Positions 17,635 to 26,986 of a stretch of 64,000 nt of DNA are shown here, in pieces; the first letter of the stretch is position 1; every line of letters starts with the position of its first letter. A program made the translations under genes and the position numbers. The stretch is from assembly GCF_021271205.1 (NCBI RefSeq), contig NZ_JAIWKS010000006.1:62001-126000 (forward strand), read 5' to 3'. This stretch comes from Pseudomonas uvaldensis. GTDB lineage: Bacteria > Pseudomonadota > Gammaproteobacteria > Pseudomonadales > Pseudomonadaceae. The notes under the pieces were generated by a model, which saw only the letters and a program-made list of their open reading frames with translations, had not been told where the DNA came from and made no database searches.

Positions 17635-18120
17635 GGTGTTCTCCTTGATACCTGAAAAACGAAGTCCGTTTCGGAAAGATCAAAGGCGTTTCTGATCGCG
17701 ACATAATTTTCTAATTGCGGTCATAACCGGTCCCTTCGGTTTCACTGCCGCGAAGAATTAAATAACGTCCAGCGCCTGTGGGGCTCTAGATAAGGGGCCG
17801 GTAGTTGTGATGTCAATAGAGGTGTTTATCTAATAATTAATTATGTGAGGCTTCAGAGATTTCCTACGTTCTAGGGGCGACAATACACTGCGCTGTGTTG
17901 CCTTTTCCTCGGAACGTCCCTTATCCGGTCATGTGGGTAGGCGAGGTTGGATGGAGTATGGGCGCAGAGATGTTCAGCGAGAGGCAGGTATATACCGCAC
18001 ATGAAAATAGCGGATGTGCTGAAGCGAAGTTTAATTTTGCTGCTTTAAGAGAGAGGTGTGTGAGTTGCTATTCATTGTGATCGAACTTCCATCCCTGGAA
18101 GTAACGAAAGCGTCGATGAA
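17635..18120. other. Gene-free stretch of 486 bases with AT-rich core
   Basis: No convincing gene is seen. The part at about 17815-17850 is notably AT-rich (TAATAATTAATTATG) and probably holds the promoter of the two-module gene, which reads leftward from 17634. A plus-strand open frame at 17895-18080 starts with TTG, has no ribosome site and resembles nothing. Confidence 0.6.
18085..18102 (-). terminator. Possible terminator hairpin after tcyN
   Basis: ACTTCCA and TGGAAGT pair perfectly around a four-base loop 19 bases past the tcyN stop. No T-run follows on the minus strand, so termination is uncertain. Confidence 0.35.
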
Positions 18121-18882
18121 TTATTGAGGCGTGCGTCCGTCCGCAAGAAACTTGCTGAGGAACTGGCGAGTGCGTTCTTCCTTGGGTGCGGCGAACAAGG
18201 CCTTGGCTTCGCCTTGCTCCACGATCACGCCCTTGTCGAAAAACACCACGCGGTTCGCCACGTCCCGGGCAAAGCCCATTTCGTGGGTCACAATGACCAT
18301 GGTGCGTTTTTCCTCGGCCAGGCCACGAATAGTCGCCAGCACTTCACCTACCAATTCCGGGTCGAGAGCCGAAGTCGGTTCGTCGAACAGAATCACCTGC
18401 GGTTCCATCGCCAATGCCCTGGCAATGGCCACGCGTTGCTGCTGGCCGCCCGAGAGACGCCGTGGGTAGGCACTTTCCTTGCCGGCCAGGCCAACCTTGG
18501 CCAAGAGCTTGCGGCCCAGGGTCTCGGCGTCGGAGCGTGGTGTTTTTTTCACCACGATCGGACCCTCGGTGACGTTTTCCAGTGCGGTGCGGTGGGGGAA
18601 CAGGTTGAAGTTCTGGAATACGAAACCCACCTGCTGGCGCAGGCGCCGGACCAACCCCTGTTGCTGGTTTAATGGACGGCTGCCATCGATCTCAATATCG
18701 CCGACCTTGATCCGGCCGCTGCTGGGTTCTTCCAGGAAGTTCAGGCAGCGCAAGAAGGTCGTCTTGCCTGAACCGCTGGGGCCGATGATTGCAACGACTT
18801 CGCCTTCTTCGATCTTCAGGTCGATGCCGTTGAGCACCACCTGACCCTTGAACTGCTTTGTCAGTTTTTCCACGACAATCAT
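18121..18882 (-). CDS. tcyN: Cystine/amino-acid ABC transporter ATP-binding protein
   Basis: A 253-residue polar-amino-acid-type ATPase. Walker [10 protein letters not shown] near residue 34, Q-loop [10 protein letters not shown], signature [15 protein letters not shown] near 143, Walker [15 protein letters not shown] near 162 and VTHEMGFA. The operon with a binding protein close to TcyJ and with D-cysteine desulfhydrase upstream points to L-cystine and related sulfur amino acids, as for E. coli TcyJLN. It starts 3 bases after the permease stop. Confidence 0.9.
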   Translation of the reverse strand: MIVVEKLTKQFKGQVVLNGIDLKIEEGEVVAIIGPSGSGKTTFLRCLNFLEEPSSGRIKVGDIEIDGSRPLNQQQGLVRRLRQQVGFVFQNFNLFPHRTALENVTEGPIVVKKTPRSDAETLGRKLLAKVGLAGKESAYPRRLSGGQQQRVAIARALAMEPQVILFDEPTSALDPELVGEVLATIRGLAEEKRTMVIVTHEMGFARDVANRVVFFDKGVIVEQGEAKALFAAPKEERTRQFLSKFLADGRTPQ

Positions 18883-18885
18883 GGG

Positions 18886-19551
18886 TCAGGACTCCTGGTC
18901 GTGCCGATTGACCCGTGCTTCCAGGACGTTCTGCAAGTGCGACAGCACACTCGCCAGGACCCAGTAAATCAGCGCGGCGGCAAGATACATGGTGAAGATT
19001 TCGAAAGTGCGGGCAGTAATCAGCTGCGCCTGGCGGAACAGTTCAGGCACCTGGATGGTTGCCGCCAGCGCGGTGTCCTTGACCAGGGAAATGAAACTGT
19101 TGCCCAGCGGTGGCAAGGCTGTGCGCGCCGCTTGCGGCAGGATGGCACGACGCAGGGTCTGCGCCCGGGTCATGCCGATGCTGGCCGCCGCTTCCCACTG
19201 GCCCCGCTCGATGGAACTGATGGCGGCTCGCAGGATTTCGCATGCGTAGGCGGCCATGTTCAGCGAAAAGCCGATCAGTGCCGCCGGCAACGGATCGAGC
19301 TCGACGCCCAGTTGCGGAAGCCCGTAATAAATCACGAACAATTGCACCAGCAGCGGCGTGCCGCGAAAGAACGACACGTAGACCCGGGCAACCCAGCTCA
19401 CCAGCCTGAAGCGGGACAAGCGCATCAACGCCAGGCCGAACCCCAGCAGCAAGCCGAAGAACATGCCGCCAAGGCTGAGGATGACTGTGTAATACGCGCC
19501 CTTGAGCAAAAAGGGCGCGGAGTCCAGCGCGAGTTGAAAAGCCTCTTCCAT
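18886..19551 (-). CDS. tcyL: Cystine/amino-acid ABC transporter permease
   Basis: A 221-residue HisM-type permease with about five membrane segments. Early blocks are GAYYTVILSLGGMFFGLLLG and the loop YVSFFRGTPLLVQLFVIYYG. The EAA motif reads GQWEAAASIGMTRAQTLRRA near residue 137, followed by LPPLGNSFISLVKDTALA. The ATG shares its base with the stop of the binding-protein gene, so translation is coupled. Confidence 0.9.
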   Translation of the reverse strand: MEEAFQLALDSAPFLLKGAYYTVILSLGGMFFGLLLGFGLALMRLSRFRLVSWVARVYVSFFRGTPLLVQLFVIYYGLPQLGVELDPLPAALIGFSLNMAAYACEILRAAISSIERGQWEAAASIGMTRAQTLRRAILPQAARTALPPLGNSFISLVKDTALAATIQVPELFRQAQLITARTFEIFTMYLAAALIYWVLASVLSHLQNVLEARVNRHDQES

Positions 19552-20351
19552 TATTGAGTGACGTCAGCGCTGAAGTATTTTTCCGAAAGCTTTTTCAGCG
19601 TGCCGTCGGCGCGCAGCTTGTCGATGGCCTTGTTCACGGCTGCCAACAGCTCAGGCTCGCCTTTGCGCAATGCAATACCGGCCTCCTGGCGCGAAAAGGC
19701 TTCGCTGGTGACGGTGGTGTCCTTGGCTTTCCTGGCGTATTCCAGCGCGGCCAGACGGTCGATCAGGATGGCGTCGATGCGCCCGACACGCAGGTCCTGG
19801 AACTTGGTCGGATCGTCATCGTAGGTTTTGACCTGGGCGCCCGGTACTTCAGCCTTGACCCATTGTTCGTAGTTGGTCCCCAAGCCCACGCCGACTTTTT
19901 TACCGTCCAGGTCAGCGGCCTTCTTGATGTTCAGCTCGTCGGCTTTCTTGGTCAGTACCAGCGCTTGAATCCCGGAAATGGTGTACGGCTCGGAGAAGTC
20001 GTATTTTTTCTTGCGTTCCTCGGAAATGGTCACCTGGTTGACCACGGCGTCCAGACGCTTGGATTCCAGCGCCGCGAGGATGCCGGCCCAAGGGGTCGTC
20101 TGCAGTTTGACATTCACGCCCAATTCCTTGGCTAGTGCTTCGGAAAACTCCACTTCGAAGCCGGTCAGTTTGCCGCTGTCATCAACGAAGCTGAAGGGTG
20201 GATAAGTGCCTTCCAAGCCGATCTTGATTTCACCGGCATCCTTGATTTTCTGCAGTTGCTCACCGGCAACCGCCTGTCCCAGCAGCCCGGCGCTCAACGC
20301 CAGGCCCAACGAACCTACCAACAGGTTGCGACGTAATGCGGAAAAATTCAT
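19551..20351 (-). CDS. tcyJ: Cystine-binding periplasmic protein
   Basis: A 266-residue family-3 solute-binding protein, the specificity component of the importer. The signal peptide (RRNLLVGSLGLALSAGLLGQAVA) starts with a twin-arginine-like pair but reads as Sec. Blocks are IKIGLEGTYPPFSFVDDSG, GKLTGFEVEFSEALAKELG, NQVTISEERKKKYDFSEPY and the second-lobe GKKVGVGLGTNYEQWVK, with LKKLSEKYFSADVTQ at the end. Full length, in contrast to the short binding protein at 8.8 kb. The 220-base upstream gap suggests its own promoter. Confidence 0.9.
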   Translation of the reverse strand: MNFSALRRNLLVGSLGLALSAGLLGQAVAGEQLQKIKDAGEIKIGLEGTYPPFSFVDDSGKLTGFEVEFSEALAKELGVNVKLQTTPWAGILAALESKRLDAVVNQVTISEERKKKYDFSEPYTISGIQALVLTKKADELNIKKAADLDGKKVGVGLGTNYEQWVKAEVPGAQVKTYDDDPTKFQDLRVGRIDAILIDRLAALEYARKAKDTTVTSEAFSRQEAGIALRKGEPELLAAVNKAIDKLRADGTLKKLSEKYFSADVTQ

Positions 20352-20481
20352 GACAAGCCCCTGTGTTTTCTTATGACGACGTTATGTTGGATGAGGAAGG
20401 CATAGCCGCGATCCAAAAAGACTGCCACATCCTGCCTTAAAGCAGCCCGGGCGTCTCGCGGCAAATAGGCCTTCGGCCAAA

Positions 20482-20545
20482 CTATAAGATGGGTTTTATA
20501 GATTGGAAAATAATATTAAAAATTACTGATATTCCAATATGGAAT
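20482..20545. promoter_or_regulatory. AT-rich region with two inverted repeats upstream of tcyJ
   Basis: CTATAA-8 bases-TTATAG (20482-20501) and ATTCCA-ATA-TGGAAT (20531-20545) flank AATAATATTAAAAATT. It lies between the dcyD stop and the tcyJ start on the strand both genes use. A sulfur-responsive promoter such as a CysB target is plausible but not shown. Confidence 0.4.
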
Positions 20546-20571
20546 TTGCAAATCCTGTGTTTATTCAGACT

Positions 20572-21564
20572 TCAGAACGCGGCGTCATAGGCAAACAACG
20601 CCGGAGCCCCCCCGGTATGCAGAAAAATGATCGGACCCTCGTCGAAGCGGTCACGGCCGATACCATCGAGCAGGCCGGCCATGGCCTTGCCTGTATAGAC
20701 CGGGTCCAGCAACAGTCCTTCCTGGCTGGCCAGCAGCTTGACCGCCGCCAGGGTACCGGCGTTGGGCTCGCCATAGCGTGGAGCGAAATATTCGTCCCAC
20801 AGGTTTACCTTGAAGGCTGGCGAAAGCGCGACATCGAGCAATTGGGCGACGCGCTCTGCGAGCCCCTGGACCTTGGGAAACTGGTCTTCTTCGCTGCGTG
20901 AAACCGTTACGCCAATCACCGGGAGCTGTGGCAGTGATTCACTCAAGGCCAGGGCCAATCCGCTGTGGGTGCCGGCACTGCCCGAGGCCAGCACCACGGC
21001 GGCGAACTCCAGGCCGGTGTCCTTGATCTGCTCGGCCAGCTCCAGGCCGGCGCGCACATACCCCAGCGCTCCCAAGGCGTTTGAGCCGCCAATAGGCACG
21101 AGGTAGGGTTTTTTGCCGTTGCTGCGCAGCCGCGTCGCCAGGGCCTGCAGTTGCTCTTCGGCGTTGTCCAGGTTGTCCACGAGTTCGACCTTGGCATCGA
21201 ACAATTCCAGCAACAGTCGGTTGCCGTTTCCCAGGTAGTTGCGGTCGTCGGTGCCGATGGGGTTTTCCAGCAAGGCCACACAACCCAGGCCCAGCCTGGC
21301 CGCCAGCGCGGCGGTCTGGCGTACATGGTTGGACTGGATCGCGCCGGCGGTGATGAGGGTGTCGGCACCCTCGGCCAGTGCATCGGCGGCGAGGTATTCG
21401 AGCTTGCGCAGCTTGTTGCCACCCAGGGCCAGGGGGGTCAGGTCGTCGCGCTTGATGTAGATGTCCCGACCGAGCCAAGTGGAGAGACGTTCGAGTTTTT
21501 CCAGCGGGGTCGGATGGCCGAGCAGGTCCAGACGGTTAAAGCGCGCCAGCTGTTGTTTGATCAT
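20572..21564 (-). CDS. dcyD: D-cysteine desulfhydrase
   Basis: PLP enzyme (fold type II, ACC-deaminase-like) that turns D-cysteine into pyruvate, ammonia and sulfide. The 330 residues match E. coli DcyD. Seen are [10 protein letters not shown] near residue 19, the PLP-lysine block [13 protein letters not shown] (K51), [14 protein letters not shown] near 75 and the C-terminal [13 protein letters not shown]. The start [11 protein letters not shown] at 21564 gives the family length; the open frame extends 168 bases further. It lies upstream of tcyJLN on the same strand, so imported D-cysteine can be desulfurised. Confidence 0.9.
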   Translation of the reverse strand: MIKQQLARFNRLDLLGHPTPLEKLERLSTWLGRDIYIKRDDLTPLALGGNKLRKLEYLAADALAEGADTLITAGAIQSNHVRQTAALAARLGLGCVALLENPIGTDDRNYLGNGNRLLLELFDAKVELVDNLDNAEEQLQALATRLRSNGKKPYLVPIGGSNALGALGYVRAGLELAEQIKDTGLEFAAVVLASGSAGTHSGLALALSESLPQLPVIGVTVSRSEEDQFPKVQGLAERVAQLLDVALSPAFKVNLWDEYFAPRYGEPNAGTLAAVKLLASQEGLLLDPVYTGKAMAGLLDGIGRDRFDEGPIIFLHTGGAPALFAYDAAF

Positions 21565-21811
21565 GGGTCCGTACTGATTGCAGTAGATGTCCGGACTATA
21601 GGCAGGTAGATATTGGTGGGCAACTGGCAATCGTTGAGCGGGGAGTAAGCGGTCGGTGTCTACAGGTTGCCAAGCCACACTGGACTTTGTGGTAGTGAGA
21701 TGTAGTGGAGCTACTGAACGAACGCGCGCCAAGCAGCGTCATACCCTCCCGTGGATCGGTGTAGGAAACTGCCGTCGAGCCCTGCGATTAGTCCTTAGCT
21801 ACCTAAGTATG

Positions 21812-21840
21812 TTTAACTTGAACGTTCATTCAGATTAAAC
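21812..21840 (+). promoter_or_regulatory. Candidate BetI operator upstream of betT
   Basis: The perfect palindrome TGAACGTTCA (21819-21828) sits inside TTTAACTTGAACGTTCATTC, with TTTAAC and GATTAAA flanking. It resembles the TTGAACGT-type sites bound by the choline-sensing repressor BetI. It is about 90 bases before betT. Confidence 0.55.
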
Positions 21841-21931
21841 CACCGGTTTGCTGCCCGCTCACAATAGGAGGCTTGCCTTTGCCGAGTCCGTTTTCGACTG
21901 TCGCGATTCCCCTGGCCGGGGTGCTTCGCTC

Positions 21932-23932
21932 ATGAATACCTCGTCTCTTCCATCCAGCGGTCTGGTCCGCATGAATCCGCCGGTTTTCTATTTCGCGGCG
22001 ACGTTTATCCTGGTGTTCGGTCTGGTGGTGATCGCCGTGCCCGAACAGGCCGGCGCCTGGTTGCTGTCGGCGCAGAACTGGGCGGCCAACACGGTCGGCT
22101 GGTATTACCTGCTGGCGATGACCCTGTACCTGGTCTTCGTGGTGGTCACCGCCTTGTCCGGCTACGGCAAGATCAAGCTCGGTGCCGACCACGACGAACC
22201 CGAATTCAGTTATCTGTCCTGGGCCGGCATGCTGTTCGCCGCCGGGATCAGCATCACGCTGTTTTTCTTTTGTGTTTCCGAGCCGCTGACTCATCTGGCG
22301 CAGCCGCCTCAAGGGGAGGCCGGTACGGCGCAGGCGGCGCGCCAGGCCATGCAGATCCTTTTCTTGCACTGGGGGCTGCACGGTTGGGGCGTGTTTGCGT
22401 TTGTCGGCATGGCCCTGGCGTATTTCGCTTATCGGCACAATCTTCCGCTGGCGCTACGTTCGGCGCTGTACCCGTTGATCGGCAAACGCATCAATGGGCC
22501 CATCGGTTATACGGTGGACGGCTTTGGCATCATCGCCACCGTGTTCGGGTTGGGGGCGGACATGGGGTTTGGCGTCTTGCACCTCAACTCCGGCCTCGAT
22601 TACCTGTTTGGCATCGCTCATACCCAATGGATTCAGGTTGGCCTGATCGTACTGATGATGGGCGCTGCGATCATCGTGGCGGTAGCCGGCGTCGACAAGG
22701 GCGTGCGGGTCATGTCCGACATCAACATGCTGCTGGCCTGCGCGTTGCTGTTGTTCGTGCTGTTCGCCGGGCCCACCCAGCACCTGCTCAATACCTTGAT
22801 CCAGAATGTGGGCGATTACCTCGGCGCGCTGCCGATGAAGAGCTTCGATTTGTACGCCTACAACGAACCCAGCGACTGGCTGGGTGGCTGGACGGTGTTC
22901 TACTGGGCATGGTGGATTGCGTGGTCACCGTTCGTGGGGTTGTTCATCGCACGGATATCCCGAGGGCGCACCATTCGCGAATTCGTGTTTGGCGTGCTGC
23001 TGATTCCCTTGGGCTTCACCCTGGCGTGGATGTCGATTTTCGGCAACAGCGCTATTGACCAGGTGCTCAACCAAGGCATGAGTGCCCTGGGCATGTCAGC
23101 CTTGGACAATCCTTCGATGAGCCTGTACCTGCTGCTGGAAACCTACCCTTGGAGCAAGACGGTCATCGCGGTCACGGTGTTCATCAGCTTTGTATTCTTC
23201 GTCACTTCCGCCGACTCCGGCACCGTAGTGCTTTCGACACTCTCGGCCAAGGGCGGTAACCCCGATGAAGATGGACCGAAATGGCTGCGGGTGTTCTGGG
23301 GCGCCATGACCGCCCTGGTGACCAGCGCGCTGTTGTTTTCCGGCAGCATCGATGCCTTGAAGTCGGCGGTGGTGCTGACATCGTTGCCGTTCTCGCTGAT
23401 TCTGCTGCTGATGATGTGGGGACTGCACAAGGCGTTTTTCCTCGAGTCGCAGAAAAAAATCGCGCAAATGCATTCCCTGGCACCTGTATCGGGCTCACGC
23501 CGGGGCAAGGGCGGTTGGCGACAGCGCTTGAGTCAGGCCGTGCATTTCCCGTCCCGGGACGAGGTGTACCGTTTCCTCGACAGCACGGTTCGCCCGGCCA
23601 TCGAGGAAGTCAAAGCGGTATTCGCCGAAAAGGGGCTGGCAGTGATGACCCACCCGGATCCGGCCAACGACAGCGTCAGCCTGGAGATCGGCCATGGCGA
23701 GCAACATCCGTTCATCTACCAGGTGCAGATGCGCGGCTACTTCACGCCCTCCTTCGCCCGGGGCGGCATGGGCTCCAAGGAGCTCAACAATCGCCGCTAC
23801 TACCGCGCCGAAGTGCACCTGAGCGAGGGCAGCCAGGACTACGATCTGGTGGGCTACTCCAAGGATCAGGTGATCAACGACATCCTCGATCAGTACGAGC
23901 GGCACATGCAGTTTCTGCATCTGGTTCGTTGA
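21932..23932 (+). CDS. betT: Choline BCCT transporter
   Basis: Sodium- or proton-coupled choline importer of the BCCT family, which supplies choline for glycine betaine. It has 666 residues: about 12 membrane segments to residue 505, then a cytoplasmic tail of about 155 residues as in BetT, where the tail helps osmotic sensing. The signature aromatic region GGWTVFYWAWWIAWSPFVG is near residue 320, followed by FIARISRGRTIREFV; VTSADSGTVVLSTLS is near 425. The start MNTSSLPSSG at 21932 has GGGG upstream. An earlier in-frame codon at 21848 would add a charged leader. A BetI-like palindrome lies upstream. Confidence 0.9.
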   Translation: MNTSSLPSSGLVRMNPPVFYFAATFILVFGLVVIAVPEQAGAWLLSAQNWAANTVGWYYLLAMTLYLVFVVVTALSGYGKIKLGADHDEPEFSYLSWAGMLFAAGISITLFFFCVSEPLTHLAQPPQGEAGTAQAARQAMQILFLHWGLHGWGVFAFVGMALAYFAYRHNLPLALRSALYPLIGKRINGPIGYTVDGFGIIATVFGLGADMGFGVLHLNSGLDYLFGIAHTQWIQVGLIVLMMGAAIIVAVAGVDKGVRVMSDINMLLACALLLFVLFAGPTQHLLNTLIQNVGDYLGALPMKSFDLYAYNEPSDWLGGWTVFYWAWWIAWSPFVGLFIARISRGRTIREFVFGVLLIPLGFTLAWMSIFGNSAIDQVLNQGMSALGMSALDNPSMSLYLLLETYPWSKTVIAVTVFISFVFFVTSADSGTVVLSTLSAKGGNPDEDGPKWLRVFWGAMTALVTSALLFSGSIDALKSAVVLTSLPFSLILLLMMWGLHKAFFLESQKKIAQMHSLAPVSGSRRGKGGWRQRLSQAVHFPSRDEVYRFLDSTVRPAIEEVKAVFAEKGLAVMTHPDPANDSVSLEIGHGEQHPFIYQVQMRGYFTPSFARGGMGSKELNNRRYYRAEVHLSEGSQDYDLVGYSKDQVINDILDQYERHMQFLHLVR

Positions 23933-23942
23933 CCGACGGATC

Positions 23943-24683
23943 TCAGACCAGGCCGCCGTTAGCCCGCAGGATCTGCCCGTTGACCCAGCCGGCGGCCGGG
24001 CTCGCCAGGAAAGAAACGATACTGGCGATATCTTCCGGCTGGCCGAGGCGTTCCAGGGGCGGCATCTTGGCGTACTGCTGGACTTGCTCTTCGCTTTTAC
24101 CGTGCATGAACAATTCGGTAGCGACCGGGCCGGGGGCGACGGCATTGACGGTAATCTGCCGGCCGCGCAGTTCCTTGGCAAATACCTGGGTCAGGGATTC
24201 GACGGCGGCCTTGCTGGCGATGTACACCGAGTAACCGGGCAGGTTGAGGCCAACGGTGCTGCTGGAGAAATTCACGATCCGGCCGCCATCGTTCAGGCGG
24301 GTCGCGGCTTCGCGCAGTGTGTTGAAGGTGCCTCGAGTGTTGATGGCGAATGTCTGGTCGAACAGCTCATCGCTGTGTTGTGCCAGTGGCATGACTTGCA
24401 GGATACCGGCGTTGTTGACCAGCAGGTCGACCTTGCCCAGGTGCGTTTCGGTTTCATCGAACATCCGCCGGACATCGGCGGCAGAGGACACATCGGCCTT
24501 GATCGCGATGGCCTGCTGACCGGCCTGGCGCAGCTGCACCACCAGCTTCGAGGCTTCGGTAGCGCTGTTGGCGTAGTTGATGGCGACGGCGAATCCTTCG
24601 CTCGCCAGTCGCTTGGCGATTTCAGCACCGATGCCGCGGGAGGCGCCGGTCACAATGGCAACTTTGGACTTTTGATCGGTCAT
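23943..24683 (-). CDS. Short-chain dehydrogenase/reductase
   Basis: A 246-residue classical SDR. The cofactor motif is TGASRGIG near residue 12, then NNAG near 90, catalytic serine in IVNFSSSTVG and YxxxK as YIASK near 152. Substrate is unknown. It converges on betT with a 10-base gap and diverges from a LysR gene across 119 bases, the classic position for a LysR target. Confidence 0.85.
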   Translation of the reverse strand: MTDQKSKVAIVTGASRGIGAEIAKRLASEGFAVAINYANSATEASKLVVQLRQAGQQAIAIKADVSSAADVRRMFDETETHLGKVDLLVNNAGILQVMPLAQHSDELFDQTFAINTRGTFNTLREAATRLNDGGRIVNFSSSTVGLNLPGYSVYIASKAAVESLTQVFAKELRGRQITVNAVAPGPVATELFMHGKSEEQVQQYAKMPPLERLGQPEDIASIVSFLASPAAGWVNGQILRANGGLV

Positions 24684-24802
24684 GGCGGTGTTCCTGATTG
24701 AACTGAGGTGAGCGAAGGGTCACATGTTTACTCAGTGCGATAAATGCACGAGAGTTGCCGTGACTGTTCAATAATCACCAACAATCATGGCGAAAAGGTC
24801 GA

Positions 24803-25693
24803 ATGGATCAAGTCAAGGCGATGAAAGTGTTCGTGCGCATCTATGAGCGCAGCAGCTTTACCCAAGCCGCCGAGGACCTGAACCTGCCCCGCGCGACGCT
24901 GACCCACACCCTCAATCAATTCGAAGCCTGGCTGGGCGTGCGCCTGATGGAGCGCAGCACTCGCAAAGTTCGACCGACCCTCGATGGCGAAGCCTATTAC
25001 CCACGCTGCGTGCAGTTACTGGCGGAGTTGGAGGAGGCGGAACTGGCCTTTCGCAGCGTGGCGCCCAAGGGCAAGTTGCGGGTGGACCTGCACGGAACCC
25101 TGGCGCGGAGTTTTGTGATTCCGGCATTGCCACGGTTCATGGCCCGCTATCCGGACATCGAACTGTCCATCAGTGAGGCCGATCGTTTCGTAGACCTGAT
25201 CGCCGAGGGGGTCGATTGCGTGTTGCGGGCCGGCACGTTGAGCGATTCGTCATTGATCGGTCGCCGCGTTGCCAGCCTGCAACAGATCACTTGCGCCAGC
25301 CCCGCGTACCTGCGCCAGTACGGCGAGCCGAAAAGCCTTGACGACCTGAGCCGGCACCGGGCGGTGAATTACCTGTCGCGTACCACCGGCAAGCTGTATC
25401 CGTTCCAGTTCATGGTGGAAGGCGAACTCAGGGAAGTGGCCATCGACGGAGCACTCTCGGTATTCGGTGCCGAAATCTATGCGGCCTCGGCCATCGCCGG
25501 CCTGGGCCTGATCCAATGCCCGCGCTATCGGATGCAAACCCAGCTTGAGCAAGGCCTGGTGCAGGAAGTACTCGCCGCCACTCCACCCCCGCCCATGCCG
25601 ATATCGGTGCTGTATCCCCACAACCGCCATATGTCGTCAAGGGTGCGGGTATTTGTGGACTGGCTGGCGGAGGTGTTTGCCGCTGCTCATTAG
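24803..25693 (+). CDS. LysR-family transcriptional regulator, divergent from the SDR gene
   Basis: A 296-residue LysR regulator. The N-terminal winged helix-turn-helix has SSFTQAAEDLNLPRATLTHT near residue 18. The effector domain starts near residue 90 (GKLRVDLHGTLARSFVIPAL) and has EGVDCVLRAGTLSDSSLIGR near 134, typical of the CrgA/PA2206-like subgroup. It probably controls the divergent SDR gene and perhaps itself; the effector is not evident. Confidence 0.88.
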   Translation: MDQVKAMKVFVRIYERSSFTQAAEDLNLPRATLTHTLNQFEAWLGVRLMERSTRKVRPTLDGEAYYPRCVQLLAELEEAELAFRSVAPKGKLRVDLHGTLARSFVIPALPRFMARYPDIELSISEADRFVDLIAEGVDCVLRAGTLSDSSLIGRRVASLQQITCASPAYLRQYGEPKSLDDLSRHRAVNYLSRTTGKLYPFQFMVEGELREVAIDGALSVFGAEIYAASAIAGLGLIQCPRYRMQTQLEQGLVQEVLAATPPPPMPISVLYPHNRHMSSRVRVFVDWLAEVFAAAH

Positions 25694-25799
25694 CGTGGCC
25701 TTCGATGTTCCTGTGTGGGAGCCGTCCTTATTTCCCAGGGTACTGTGATGAAATGCTACCGTTAGCCCTTTCGCATCCACCCGAACGGAGGGTCTTCCG

Positions 25800-26837
25800 A
25801 TGACTTACACCGCCGCCGGCAACCGCTACGAGTCCATTCCCTATCGCCGCGTCGGCCGTAGCGGCCTGGTGCTGCCAGCACTGTCGCTGGGGTTGTGGCA
25901 CAACTTCGGCGACAGCACGCCAATCGACACGCAGCGCGCCTTGCTGCGCACGGCATTCGACCTGGGGATCAACCACTTTGACCTGGCAAACAACTATGGC
26001 CCGCCCTACGGCAGTGCCGAGATCAATTTCGGTCGGTTGCTGCGCGAAGATTTCAAGCAGTACCGCGATGAGCTGATCATTTCCAGCAAGGCCGGTTGGG
26101 ACATGTGGCCGGGGCCTTATGGGCAGGGCGGCGGTTCGCGCAAGTACGTGCTCGCCAGTCTTGATCAGAGCCTGAAGCGCCTGGGGCTGGACTACGTGGA
26201 TATCTTCTATTCCCACCGTTTCGATCCCGACACGCCGCTTGAAGAAACCGCCAGTGCCTTGGCGACTGCCGTGCAGCAGGGCAAGGCGTTGTATGTCGGC
26301 ATTTCTTCTTATTCAGGCGTGAAGACGCGGGAAATGGCCGCACTGCTGAAGGAGTGGAAGGTCCCACTGCTGATTCACCAGCCGGCTTATAACCTGCTCA
26401 ATCGCTGGGTGGAGAAAGACCTGCTGGAGGCAACCGAAGAGCTGGGCACCGGCGTGATCGCTTTTACTCCCTTGGCCCAAGGCCTGCTCACTGACAAATA
26501 CCTCAAGGGCATTCCGGATGATGCGCGGATCAACCGCCCGGGAGGTGGCTCGTTGCAGGCTTCGCACCTGTCGCAAAGCAACATTGCCCACGTACGAGCC
26601 CTCAACGAGATCGCCCAACGGCGCGGGCAGAGCCTGGCCCAAATGGCTTTGGCCTGGACGCTTCGCGATCCTAGGATCACCTCGGCGCTGATCGGTGCCA
26701 GCCGTCCGGAGCAGATCATCGAGAACGTCGGCGCCCTCAAGAAACTGGATTTCAGCGCGGAGGAACTGGCGCAGATCGATCGTTTCGCCCAGGAAGGCGG
26801 GATCAATCTCTGGGAGAAGCCTTCGTTGGCGGAGTGA
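25800..26837 (+). CDS. Aldo/keto reductase, YghZ-like (L-glyceraldehyde 3-phosphate reductase)
   Basis: A 345-residue NADPH-dependent aldo/keto reductase close to E. coli YghZ, which reduces L-glyceraldehyde 3-phosphate. Catalytic features are FDLANNYGPPYGSAE near residue 62 (Asp and Tyr), KAGWDMWPGPYGQGGGSRK near 98 and SHRFDPDTPLEE near 137. The cofactor-binding end shows ALIGASRPEQIIENV near 300. The GAAC-GGAGGG site just before the ATG at 25800 supports the start. It appears to be a single-gene unit. Confidence 0.85.
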   Translation: MTYTAAGNRYESIPYRRVGRSGLVLPALSLGLWHNFGDSTPIDTQRALLRTAFDLGINHFDLANNYGPPYGSAEINFGRLLREDFKQYRDELIISSKAGWDMWPGPYGQGGGSRKYVLASLDQSLKRLGLDYVDIFYSHRFDPDTPLEETASALATAVQQGKALYVGISSYSGVKTREMAALLKEWKVPLLIHQPAYNLLNRWVEKDLLEATEELGTGVIAFTPLAQGLLTDKYLKGIPDDARINRPGGGSLQASHLSQSNIAHVRALNEIAQRRGQSLAQMALAWTLRDPRITSALIGASRPEQIIENVGALKKLDFSAEELAQIDRFAQEGGINLWEKPSLAE

Positions 26838-26864
26838 CGTTGCGGGAGCAAGCTGTAGGAAAGG

Positions 26865-26960
26865 CTGTGGGAGCAAACCTGTGGGAGCAAGGCTTGCCCG
26901 CGATGAACGATAACGCATAAATCGCGTCGTCCGCATCGCCAGCAAGCTGTGCTCCCACAG
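26865..26960. repeat. REP pair with a duplicated left arm
   Basis: CTGTGGGAGCAAAC is directly followed by CTGTGGGAGCAAGGCTTGCC, and the right arm ends GCAAGCTGTGCTCCCACAG. The left arm start is thus partly duplicated. It lies between convergent reductase and tauD genes. Confidence 0.8.
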
Positions 26961-26986
26961 TGCTTCCTCACCACAGATGGTTGTAT

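Noticed and set aside
17895..18080. 61-codon plus-strand frame in the gap before tcyN
   Set aside because: TTG start without ribosome site, no signal peptide or motif.
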